From Seminavis robusta (lineage: Eukaryota > Bacillariophyta > Bacillariophyceae > Naviculales > Naviculaceae), in NCBI GenBank assembly GCA_903772945.1, contig CAICTM010000736.1:1-50704 (forward strand): a stretch of DNA of 50,704 bases, given 5' to 3'. Made by a program: the position numbers and the translations under genes. The notes beneath the pieces were generated by a model, which saw only the letters and a list, made by a program, of their open reading frames with translations, was not told the origin of the DNA and did no database searches. Position 1 is the first letter of the stretch. Each line of letters begins with the position of its first letter. Shown in pieces: positions 43,088 to 50,704 of this stretch.

Positions 43088-45666
43088 CAGGGCTTGGTTC
43101 AATTCGTATTGTATTGTATTGGTGAAAATGGCAAAAAGTACTAGAATTGTATTGACCTCAAGCTTTCATCCCAATACCAAATTGGGTTCTCTAGCTACAA
43201 TACCAACAATACCTAGTTTCAATACCTGCATTTTTAGTACTATTTAGCTACTACGCAAGGATTCTACTCGCCACCGGTCAGAGCCAGTGCACCCAAAGCA
43301 GCAACTGCTGCCTGGAGCTCTTCCTCGGCTTGGGCTGACCATTTGGCAAACCTGGCATCACTCTGCTGCTCTCTAGCGCGCCTGTAGGCCTCGGCAACCA
43401 TAGCTTTGTTCCAATAGCCACGGTTGTACTTGAGGTACATCAAGCACTCAAAAAGGGTGGGCGTCATAGATTTGCGTTGATTGATGAGTACATACTTAGC
43501 CAAACTCCAGAGCCGCTCAACCTCAGCAGCAGAGCCAAGGACAAAGTCCAAATTGATGTACTTGGACGTTGGACCTTCACGGTGAGCCATGCGTTTGGCT
43601 TCGGCCTTCAAAGCTTGCTTGTACAAACCTGGGGAACCCGTGGTTGTTGTCGCTTCCTCAACCTCATCATCAGTATCAACTTCAGTGCCAAAACCACGGA
43701 GAGCAACAGCAGTCTTCAAAGCGCTCTTGATTGCTGCCTTTTCACCGTAGAGAAGCGTTGCCTCCTCCCCTTTCTGAACCTTCACCACAGCTGACTCAAA
43801 GTCGACATGTGTTGCAAGCGGTCCATGTAGCATTGTTCGGTTGCGCTCAAAGGTACACTCATAAAGGGGGTGCTCGGTTTCATTGTTGGCTTTCTTGTCG
43901 GCAATCTTCTCTTCGAGCAGTTTGGGGGGGTTTGCACAGTTCAATAGATTGCAATGGCGACGCTGCATGGGTTTAGTAACATCGTTCAACTCCTTCAGCA
44001 TCAAACTTTTCTTCTGTACTGTCTGAAAATGAGTTTGGGACATGCACAAATTGTCGGTGAAATCGTCAGTGCACTCATGGTCAATCGATGCACGCCTGAA
44101 GCTATCCCAAACCAGACCATAGTTGAAAATCATGTTGAATTCTCCACTCCAACGGGGCTCACTCGGAACAGCCAAGCCAACTGCCGTCAAATTTCGAATG
44201 ACGGCCATATTTCGTATGCTGCTTCTGGCGGCAGTGATCACAGTATGAATGTTGCCGAGCATATCTTTCAACGCAGCCTCATTCTTAATCATATCCTTGA
44301 CGTCCAAGTTGAATTTGTGGCTCATACATCCAACATGTGGGATTCCAAGATCTTTGGCCAGCTTCAGGTTAGTACTGCAGTTATCAGCCGTTTGACAGAA
44401 TACCCACTTGTCGAAGTCGATGCCAAGCTCTTCAAAAAGCTCTTGGATGTAGTCACAGTGCACTTGTGCAGTGAATGAGCTCGCCTCCTCCACATTAGCA
44501 CTGTCATCTGCAAGACGGGTAATAGGAGCTACAGAAAGTAGAACCGTTTCAACCTCTTCCTTAACGACTTTCTTTCCATCCTCAATCACAGTCCTTGTCT
44601 TGTTGAATGAACAGATCAAACCAAAGAAATGGGTTCGATCGCACGTCCATCCATCGTGTATAATATCACACAATGGAGCTTTCTTGACTGCTTTGACCAC
44701 TTCTCCTTGAGTCAGAGCTTTCAAGTGGAACATGGTATCACGAATCATCTTGTGGCCAAACACAGTTTCATCCGAGTAACGGCTGAAACGACGGAAACGT
44801 TTACTTTCCACGGCAGACAATGGTAAATTTTCCATAACCATCAAATCGATCCAGTCGTACATCGCATTTTCCTTGGCTCCGAAACTAGCCGCCTCGGCAT
44901 GATCCATAGCGCAACCACCCTTGGAAGCAGCCTTCAGTGTAGCATCAACATACGCAGCCATCAAATCATCTTCCTTGTTATCAAAATGAGTAAGGAGATG
45001 CTTCCAGAAATTGCCATAGCCAGATTCTACCTGCATATCTCGAAAAGCGTTGCAGGGAGAACCATCGGAAAACTTCAATCCACAGTGAACTCTCATGTGA
45101 GGAATATCTTTTCCTTTGGATGCCTTGGTAGGCTTGGAGTAGCGCTCTTCCCGATCTTCCGTGCTGAAAGCTTTGATAATGGTAGTCTTCCATCCCTTGG
45201 GTTTGGTGAAAATGGAATGGGACAATCGACCCGAGGGCGTTGACGTCTTCCTTTTCTTGGCAGCTCCAGTTCGAGCTCTAAAAAAATCAGACATTGTTGC
45301 TGCTTGCTTTTTGGTTTTTTCCTTTCCAACGATTCAATCCAAAATGAATGCTCTGGCTGAGGCGGCCTGGTTAAAGAAAACATTGGCAAGGAGCGTGGGA
45401 TGATGCAGAAGAAAGAATCTATTTTTAGATTGCTGCGCAACTTCAACTTCAAAGCACCATATCCCTACTAAATACCCCAACCTTAAATGTCCGGCGCTAA
45501 ACAATGCCGAATTGGAATTGTCTAGGTCGGCTCCAATGGGATATTGCGGGGGGGGGGGGTTCCAATACCAATACAATACCCAATATCTAAGACAGGCTCT
45601 CAATACCAAAACAATACAATTCAATTTTCAATACGGTGCAGTGCAATTAAATTGGGCCTAGCCCTG
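43088..45666 (-). mobile_element. complete hAT-superfamily DNA transposon, 2579 bp
   Basis: The ends CAGGGCTTGGTTCAATT (left) and, read inward on the other strand, CAGGGCTAGGCCCAATT (right) form 17-bp terminal inverted repeats with three mismatches, starting with the CAGGG typical of hAT elements. A perfect 8-bp duplication (GTCTTGGC) flanks it, the standard hAT target length. Inside is one uninterrupted 676-codon transposase on the minus strand. Subterminal regions (43105-43240 and 45560-45640) are crowded with CAATAC/GTATTG motifs, probable transposase-binding sites. An intact ORF and an undamaged target duplication point to a recent insertion. Confidence 0.9.
43264..45294 (-). CDS. hAT transposase
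   Basis: 676 residues, one exon, no internal stop. A BED-like zinc finger is suggested by C71, C81, H99 and H103 (HCGLKFSDGSPCNAF ... FWKHLLTH). The RNase-H-like catalytic core has candidate acidic residues D214 (IIHDGWTCDR) and D304 (CQTADNCSTNL), followed by the HVGCMSHKFNL segment and the hAT RW motif at 381-382 (PSEPRWSGEF). The C-terminal hAT dimerisation region (about 575-640: YINLDFVLGSAAEVERLWSLA) carries E591 and E593, one of which should be the third catalytic acid. The enzyme excises and reinserts the element through hairpinned flanks. All parts needed for activity seem present; expression is unknown. Confidence 0.88.
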   Translation of the reverse strand: MSDFFRARTGAAKKRKTSTPSGRLSHSIFTKPKGWKTTIIKAFSTEDREERYSKPTKASKGKDIPHMRVHCGLKFSDGSPCNAFRDMQVESGYGNFWKHLLTHFDNKEDDLMAAYVDATLKAASKGGCAMDHAEAASFGAKENAMYDWIDLMVMENLPLSAVESKRFRRFSRYSDETVFGHKMIRDTMFHLKALTQGEVVKAVKKAPLCDIIHDGWTCDRTHFFGLICSFNKTRTVIEDGKKVVKEEVETVLLSVAPITRLADDSANVEEASSFTAQVHCDYIQELFEELGIDFDKWVFCQTADNCSTNLKLAKDLGIPHVGCMSHKFNLDVKDMIKNEAALKDMLGNIHTVITAARSSIRNMAVIRNLTAVGLAVPSEPRWSGEFNMIFNYGLVWDSFRRASIDHECTDDFTDNLCMSQTHFQTVQKKSLMLKELNDVTKPMQRRHCNLLNCANPPKLLEEKIADKKANNETEHPLYECTFERNRTMLHGPLATHVDFESAVVKVQKGEEATLLYGEKAAIKSALKTAVALRGFGTEVDTDDEVEEATTTTGSPGLYKQALKAEAKRMAHREGPTSKYINLDFVLGSAAEVERLWSLAKYVLINQRKSMTPTLFECLMYLKYNRGYWNKAMVAEAYRRAREQQSDARFAKWSAQAEEELQAAVAALGALALTGGE

Positions 45667-45674
45667 GTCTTGGC
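45667..45674. repeat. right 8-bp target-site duplication of hAT element
   Basis: GTCTTGGC, identical to 43080-43087, immediately after the terminal ...GCCCTG. Confidence 0.9.
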
Positions 45675-46387
45675 TAACACTTTAAACTTTGAGCATCTCA
45701 ATCTGGTTCAAATAGGTGCTGTCGAGCTTTATTTATTTATGTCGTACATATCGAGTATTTCTGTCGCACATCCCGGGAGTTACCGTTACATACCGGTACA
45801 TCAATGAGTATTTCTGTCGCACATCCCGGGAGTTACCGGTACATACCGTACCATTACATCAATGTGGGGCTGTTCAAACTCTGCGTCGACGACGGATGAG
45901 TTTCTTACATTCAGGTTTGGAGTGTCCTACTAGTACCAGTACCGGTAGCACGGTACTGCTTACTGCTAGCACCAGTACAGCGTACTTCCACTTTTACTCC
46001 AACATGACGAGCAAGGCTGTACGGTAGTACCGGTACCGGTACAGGGGGATGGAGAAATCCTGTGCAATTCATGGCCCACCAGCCCACCAGTGCATGTAGC
46101 TCGATGTACGGGAGCAATACTCGCCCCCAGCCAAGCAGATAGGGTCAAGGGGAAAGGTCACAGTTACAACTCAGTCAGGAGCATCCAAGATTCAGTGGAA
46201 GAAGCAACCTGGCGAGTCATTGGCCAGGTGGACTTCTCAGAGACCACAGACTCATTCTTCCTGAAGCAGAAGATCCAAAAGCTACTATCAAGACTAACCT
46301 GCAGCCAACCAAGTTGAACAAGTGAGGTTGATCACTCTCTTGACCATCTTGTCTATTTGCAGAGAAATTTCGAGTACATCCATCGCC
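45675..46387. other. intergenic, palindrome-rich
   Basis: 713 bp with the densest run of TACCGGTA-type palindromes in the window (about 45795, 45835, 45940 and 46027-46042). It includes the tandem repeat at 45753-45863 and, at its right end, a possible 5'-UTR intron with acceptor CTATTTGCAG ending at 46362, ahead of the next ORF. Confidence 0.5.
45753..45863. repeat. tandem repeat of 53 and 58 bp
   Basis: Units at 45753-45805 and 45806-45863 share GAGTATTTCTGTCGCACATC and CCGGGAGTTACC, differing by a 5-bp insertion in a TACCGTACC tract. Each has a CCCGGG palindrome and at least one TACCGG. Confidence 0.85.
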
Positions 46388-48613
46388 ATGACGGTCGATG
46401 AGTTTGCCTTTCCAGCTGCTTACGCTTTTGGCGATAGCACTTCTCCTTCATCTACCGACTCCGTGCGTGCTAGTATTGACGGGGGGGGTTTTAGTGGAAA
46501 TGGAGGTGTTGATAGTAACCAAGGATTGGACACTTCAGGTAAGACTCGTTTCGTACTTGTTAAGGAGGATGTTTGCTTGGGTTTTATCAAGTTCTCGGCC
46601 AAGACCCGTGTCTGCTTGAAGATCAGTTGCGAAGTCTATGCGCACCGCGAGGAAAAACTGGGTGCCATAATGGGCCAAACTGTACTCATTCAAGTTCCCA
46701 AGAAGATCGATCAGGCCTTTGCCGTGCCCGCCGCTCTAATCAGCGACCTGCCAAGTGAGGTTCCGAAATCGCTGAAGGGTTTCACTGGGCAAGCCGATGT
46801 ACTGCGTGCCATGGTTTTGACACACCAAGGATTTAAGCACGAACTCGCGAATTCTTCCCCTAGTACGCCTGACAGCAAGCAAGAGTCATCCAACTCTTTC
46901 AGCGGCGGTGACCGAATCCTGAAGACTCCCGCGAAGCTTCAGCGATTCATGGAACCAACGACGGAAGAAATGCATGAAGCCTTGGGCGCGAAACAGTTGA
47001 GGTCAGGCGTCAAAGCCAGACTCAACATGCTTGCCGAAGCTGACGTGGCACAAGATGAGGAGACCAAATATGACCTCAAGATGCTGTCGGAAGCCGTTCT
47101 GAAGCTAAATGACACCACAGATACCCTCCGGTCGTCTGTTGTGACCCTCACTTCCAGAGTTTCGATCGCTTTTGACAAAACCAACAAGCACTTATTCAAT
47201 GGGAACAAAGCTATTCACATCATTGACGCTCGTGTGGGGCCCACCCCAACCGATTTTGGTGCTGCCACGATTTGTGACGCGGTACTTATCAACAAGGAAG
47301 AAGGACGCTCCATCCGAGCTAGCATGGAAGGCATCACCCAATCCAGCTCCAGGAGCATATCCAAGTTGGAGGACAAGATGCTCCGCACCTTCAGTACTGT
47401 TGGAGACAATTTCCAACAACTTGGAAAAAGCCTAGAGGAGCGCCTTCATGCGGTGCTCGGGAATCAGACAATGAACGGTCCCCACAACACAGGATACGAT
47501 CAGAGCTTGTCTAATCTGGAATCTGAGCAGCTGTTGTACCAACAGCAGACCTCATCATCTCTCAGGCAGATGTCAGACACCATTGATAGCCTACGTCTAC
47601 GTCTCACGGACGCGGAGGAAAAGGCAGACAAGTTGGCCAACCAGTCACTTGATGCTTCAGCCTTCAGGTCAGACGACTACACTTTCAGCTCGTTAGATGA
47701 TGTGCTCAAGTTTGTCAGGAAGCACAACATCTCATCACTCGCTGGCTGCATGGACTCATTCACAGCCTTTGTGATCATGGTTGTTGGTGTTCAATCGGGA
47801 GAAGAACACGCCAGGTCATATACTACGTCCATGAAAGCGCACCGCACTCAGGAAGACAGTGACCTCTTGGCGTCTTTCTCGCACATGCGACCTCCCTATT
47901 TCTTCTCGTCATCTGCGGACCTCAAGAATGGCCGGTTGGTTGACCACAACAAGGGTTTTGGAGCACTTTTGCCATCATATTTTGCGTATGATGAAAACAT
48001 GAACAGTCAGAAGTCCCACATTACTCTACTACTCGAAGACCTGGGGCAGTCGTACAGTTCCTTACGCGACATGAGCACGCCAGAAGGACGTCTTAAAGGA
48101 CACATGACTCGTCTCGCCTTGCAACACTGTGAGCGGGTTTTAAGCTACATGACGAACTACCAGCGGTCCCTTACGACCGCTTCTAACTACCCTTCCAAGG
48201 AAGCGTGGCTATTGGTGGGACGATGTGTCTCACGGTATTTTGGCACTCTACAAACCTTGCGAGCCAAGGCGCAACGAGTTTCTGATCTGTCGTCCGAAGC
48301 TGACCGCGCGTTAGTCATTTGGACTCTCATGCAGTCTCTCAACAGATCTCAGGAGATCATTGAGCGTGGCTTTCAAAGTCATCCGTCTATCATGAAGGAA
48401 GTTATGGAGTTCCAGTTGGAACACCGTATCGATTCAAGCCAGCTTCAAGCGGTGTCCGACGAGGTCAAAGCAGTCAAGTCTTCCATGAAGACTATGACAG
48501 ACGCCATGACCAAGGTAGAGCGTCTTGCTACAGACGCTGGCTCGAAGGCTCTGAAAGCTACACAAGATGTCGGCAATATGCGCACAGAGCTCAACAAGAT
48601 CAAGAAGGCTTAG
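46388..48613 (+). CDS. large coiled-coil protein of unknown family
   Basis: Starting at MTVDEFAFPAAYAFGD (46388) it has 741 residues; the frame is open 22 codons further upstream, but a likely splice acceptor lies there. Residues 1-60 are Ser/Gly-rich, with a G-run at the DNA level. A compact region follows (KTRFVLVKEDVCLGFIKFSAK, then VCLKISCEVYAHREEK). From about 180 to 440 it is almost wholly helical/coiled coil (LKLNDTTDTLRSSVVTLTSR, EDKMLRTFSTVGDNFQQLGK). Around 455-560 there is a globular part with FVIMVVGVQ, and the C-terminal 150 residues are helical again. No transmembrane helix and no zinc knuckle. I do not recognise it; a structural protein of a mobile or viral-type element is possible, given its neighbours, but unproven. 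Confidence 0.65.
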   Translation: MTVDEFAFPAAYAFGDSTSPSSTDSVRASIDGGGFSGNGGVDSNQGLDTSGKTRFVLVKEDVCLGFIKFSAKTRVCLKISCEVYAHREEKLGAIMGQTVLIQVPKKIDQAFAVPAALISDLPSEVPKSLKGFTGQADVLRAMVLTHQGFKHELANSSPSTPDSKQESSNSFSGGDRILKTPAKLQRFMEPTTEEMHEALGAKQLRSGVKARLNMLAEADVAQDEETKYDLKMLSEAVLKLNDTTDTLRSSVVTLTSRVSIAFDKTNKHLFNGNKAIHIIDARVGPTPTDFGAATICDAVLINKEEGRSIRASMEGITQSSSRSISKLEDKMLRTFSTVGDNFQQLGKSLEERLHAVLGNQTMNGPHNTGYDQSLSNLESEQLLYQQQTSSSLRQMSDTIDSLRLRLTDAEEKADKLANQSLDASAFRSDDYTFSSLDDVLKFVRKHNISSLAGCMDSFTAFVIMVVGVQSGEEHARSYTTSMKAHRTQEDSDLLASFSHMRPPYFFSSSADLKNGRLVDHNKGFGALLPSYFAYDENMNSQKSHITLLLEDLGQSYSSLRDMSTPEGRLKGHMTRLALQHCERVLSYMTNYQRSLTTASNYPSKEAWLLVGRCVSRYFGTLQTLRAKAQRVSDLSSEADRALVIWTLMQSLNRSQEIIERGFQSHPSIMKEVMEFQLEHRIDSSQLQAVSDEVKAVKSSMKTMTDAMTKVERLATDAGSKALKATQDVGNMRTELNKIKKA

Positions 48614-48792
48614 GCCTTCTCCGATCTGCTAGATCCAAGGTGTTGGATGTTTTTGTAAACCTGAAATACGGTTTGTTTATTTGTTAATTGAGTTATCAGC
48701 CATCCCGTTGATAACATATTGGGATAAGGGGCGGGGGGGGGGTTGTGTTTCGACGACAGAACCTCCTCTTCTCTTCTGTGGTGGTCGGACCT
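48614..48792. other. gap between convergent ORFs with G-run
   Basis: Short AT-rich gap with a run of ten G (48733-48742, preceded by GGGGC), between the ends of two convergent ORFs. Similar G-runs occur at about 40830, 45548 and 46484. Confidence 0.6.
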
Positions 48793-49527
48793 TCAAGGAC
48801 CGTGGCCCCACACGGGCTGCACCTCGTGCTCCTCGTTCAAGCTGACAACCGCCATGATGGTTCTACCCATGACAGCAGACGCTGCAGGCTGTCCAGCTCC
48901 CACAAGCACATTGTCAATGTCGTCCACGCACCGATTGACGATCGCAGTGATTTGCTGACGGGCAGCTGGAGGAAGAGCTGGAGTCGTAGCTGCCAAGCGC
49001 TTCACCAAGAACTCAGCAGTGCGATCGTGCTCGTAGTCCTTCCCACGCTGATTGGGACCCAAAGTTGGGTCGGGAAGGTACTCCGGATAGGCCTGGAGAA
49101 AAGCAGCCTCACGGGCTGGAACAAGACCGAGAGAGGGATACGCAGCATTGAGCTGCTCCAACTTGGCTCCCCGGAACACCAGACCACGACGACACATCTT
49201 GACACGGGTGGCGTCGTAGACAGCGGCGTCGGCTCCTTCGCTGGCAACCAACAAGGTCATGACTTCATCGGCGGCTCCCCGCTGTTTCTTCAGACCTTTG
49301 GCCAACGTGTCGGCTCGGTTCAAGCTATTTTCCACAGCAGACACCGCGTTACCATGACGAGTCGAAGTTGCGTTGGAATCCGCGAACAACGTGTCCAAGT
49401 GAGCCATCGAGTTGAGGTGGGCAGCCTGAAGAGCGATGCGAGCTTGTTGAAAGGAGTTTCGAGTTTGTCGGCGCTCCAGGCAACGATTGATGCGATTGGC
49501 GCGGTGCAGAGGATTGGTGGACGGCAT
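48793..49527 (-). CDS. helical protein of unknown family
   Basis: From Met 49527 the ORF has 244 residues, Ala/Arg-rich and mostly helical (RTRNSFQQARIALQAAHLNS, AVSAVENSLNRADTLAKGLK, LPPAARQQITAIVNRCVDDI). Directly upstream on the minus strand are a plausible acceptor (GGCAG at 49538) and a consensus donor (A|GTAAGTGCTG at 49606), a 69-bp intron in the 5' UTR; this supports the minus strand as the coding one over the equally long plus-strand ORF. The upstream-extended start at 49602 would read through that intron. No domain recognised. It is convergent with the coiled-coil gene and divergent from the KOW-like gene. Confidence 0.55.
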   Translation of the reverse strand: MPSTNPLHRANRINRCLERRQTRNSFQQARIALQAAHLNSMAHLDTLFADSNATSTRHGNAVSAVENSLNRADTLAKGLKKQRGAADEVMTLLVASEGADAAVYDATRVKMCRRGLVFRGAKLEQLNAAYPSLGLVPAREAAFLQAYPEYLPDPTLGPNQRGKDYEHDRTAEFLVKRLAATTPALPPAARQQITAIVNRCVDDIDNVLVGAGQPAASAVMGRTIMAVVSLNEEHEVQPVWGHGP

Positions 49528-49608
49528 GATGGGAAACCTGCCAACGACAAGAAACGAATGGTTAGCCACGTTCAAACTTATTGCACAGGGGTTTGTCAGC
49601 ACTTACTC

Positions 49609-50019
49609 TTTGGATTGCTTAGATCAAAAGATTGTGTCGACATGGCCTGAAGACTTCCTGCTATCACAGGCCGAACAGAAGCTATCGAAGGTCAAACTGA
49701 AGTTGCCGTTCATCGTGTCTTTGGCACCAAACAGAGACGACTCCACTCAAGTCTCGTGCGACTCTCACGGGGTTCGCGTTTGTCCAACGCGTTATTCCCA
49801 TTTGAAAGGGTCCGGGTTGTCTTCGGGTGAATTGAGGCGATCCCGTTCTGGTTGTATCCCGAGTGACGTCATTACTAAAGGGACCCCGTGACGCGCGACA
49901 TGCGCGGCCTGACAACGGATACCTGTTGGTGCCCACGCACCAACAGCCATGTCGATTGTTAACTCGCCACATCGCACGGAAAGTTCACCACAACTCGGAT
50001 TGACACTACTTGTTGCATC
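49609..50019. other. region between divergent ORFs, likely promoter region
   Basis: 411 bp holding a CRE-type TGACGTCA at 49864-49871, the motif GATACCTGTTGG at 49918-49929 and the perfect hairpin at 49923-49946. An open plus-strand frame (to 49891) has no protein-like features. Confidence 0.5.
49923..49946. promoter_or_regulatory. perfect 10-bp hairpin upstream of the KOW-like ORF
   Basis: CTGTTGGTGC (49923-49932) and GCACCAACAG (49937-49946) are exact inverted copies with loop CCAC. The left arm overlaps the motif GATACCTGTTGG, which recurs at 50608-50619 and is again followed by a hairpin. The role is unknown; it could act in RNA or as a binding site. Confidence 0.5.
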
Positions 50020-50478
50020 ATGGTTAGAACACACGACGAACTCATCACAGCACTGATCAAGATGGTACCTCGGATCCCCGACGCGGACGACGCTACAGAA
50101 TTGGTCCGCATTGCAGCCGAATTGGAAGCGCTTCGAATCACTCAAGAAGCCACAACCTCGGAGGCGCCACCACCTACCAAGGAGGCACCTTCCTCTCAAG
50201 ACACCAAGGGCCGCAAGGCGCCACCATCTCAGCCACCTGCTCCAGCCTGGAACCCACCTCAGCACCAACGGCGACCGAAGAAGAAGAATGACTTCAGGCG
50301 CCATGACCGAGTCATTTTATCTGGCAATGGAGATGCTCTGAAGGGTCGCAAGGGAACTCTTGGAGGACAGCGAGGCTACGAATTCTGGTACATCAGCCTG
50401 GACACCACGCAAGAACACGGACAAGGATATGAGATCTGGCGGAAATACACGAGGATCTCGCACTTGAGCCCCCTCTAG
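50020..50478 (+). CDS. small protein with KOW/SH3-like C-terminal motif
   Basis: 152 residues. The N-terminal third is helical and acidic (ELITALIKMVPRIPDADDAT). The middle is Pro/Ala/Lys-rich and probably disordered. The C-terminal part (FRRHDRVILSGNGDALKGRK, then GTLGGQRGYEFWYISLD) has the G-x-x-K-G-x-x-G pattern of KOW or similar SH3-type RNA- or protein-binding modules, ending before a basic-aromatic tail (YEIWRKYTRISHL). No family recognised. It lies at the end of a block of unknown ORFs and may be the first gene of a further element continuing past the window. Confidence 0.55.
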   Translation: MVRTHDELITALIKMVPRIPDADDATELVRIAAELEALRITQEATTSEAPPPTKEAPSSQDTKGRKAPPSQPPAPAWNPPQHQRRPKKKNDFRRHDRVILSGNGDALKGRKGTLGGQRGYEFWYISLDTTQEHGQGYEIWRKYTRISHLSPL

Positions 50479-50704
50479 ACCGCAGGTCACCATATATGTT
50501 ACTTACGTGTTGTGCTGTTTGTTGTATGTGCGGCTCCTCGACTTTCAGTTGACCGACCCTCTCTTCGAGGCGTCACTCGCGGTGTAGTGAGTTGTGGCGG
50601 GGCCACAGATACCTGTTGGGTGTTTGGAGACACCTTCTCGACCTGGCTCCTGGCCTTGCCAGGTGCGCAACTGGAGGTCACTACTGTGTTCTTGACGGCG
50701 GGCT
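50479..50704. other. 3' flank with motif copy and two hairpins
   Basis: Holds the second GATACCTGTTGG (50608-50619), a GGTGT/ACACC hairpin (50619-50634) and an ACCTGGC/GCCAGGT hairpin (50641-50664). The window ends before any further ORF can be judged. Confidence 0.5.

Noticed and set aside
48745..49650. 301-codon plus-strand ORF opposite the helical minus-strand protein
   Set aside because: Composition is Ser/Arg/His-rich without structure, as expected of an antisense shadow. The minus strand has helical periodicity and a good 5'-UTR intron.
1..50704. tRNA or rRNA genes and CRISPR arrays
   Set aside because: No B-box-like GGTTCGA..CC with a matching A-box, no rRNA core segment and no regularly spaced repeat array was found by eye.

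Overview
The window looks like nuclear DNA of a photosynthetic stramenopile, most likely a pennate diatom. Four things point there. Genes are intron-bearing, with short GT-AG introns (mostly about 70-190 bp) that rejoin frames exactly. A nuclear gene for a CreA-like protein carries a signal peptide ending in an AAFAP motif, the plastid presequence mark of organisms with a secondary red plastid. There are three ammonium transporter genes. Two large LRR membrane proteins have modular exons. All calls were made by reading frames and motifs by eye; no database was searched.

Layout. 1-2 kb: the edge of a Crypton-like tyrosine recombinase element on the minus strand, with a broken acidic 5' part and small duplications. 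2.1-14.4 kb: housekeeping-type genes on the plus strand: an M23-type peptidase, the rRNA-processing protein MRD1/RBM19 (with a small membrane ORF on the opposite strand at its 5' end), a Sec14-PH lipid-binding protein, a nested repeat block (8.6-10.3 kb) holding a frameshifted coiled-coil ORF, and a TWD40-2-like subunit of the TSET/TPLATE membrane-coat complex. 15-27.5 kb: three ammonium transporters, one minus (4 exons) and two tandem plus paralogs (4 and 5 exons), separated by a 5.5 kb repeat-rich stretch with no intact gene. 27.8-32.1 kb: plastid CreA-like protein (6 exons including a 12-nt micro-exon), a CRAL-TRIO/GOLD protein (3 exons) and a LYR-motif mitochondrial assembly factor. 33-40.3 kb: two tandem paralogous type II membrane LRR proteins with 7 and 8 exons. 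41.1-42.4 kb: a secreted VWD-domain protein. 43.1-45.7 kb: a complete hAT transposon with terminal inverted repeats and a perfect 8-bp target duplication. 46.3-50.7 kb: a block of three unrecognised ORFs in mixed orientation with a long G run, hairpins and a repeated 12-bp motif; this is the best candidate here for an undescribed element.

How the genes relate. The three transporters form a loose nitrogen-uptake cluster. The Sec14-PH, CRAL-TRIO/GOLD and TSET-like proteins all belong to membrane lipid traffic but are not otherwise linked. The rest looks like ordinary gene neighbours separated by repeat-rich DNA in which the palindromes TACCGGTA and GCTAGC recur in noncoding sequence.
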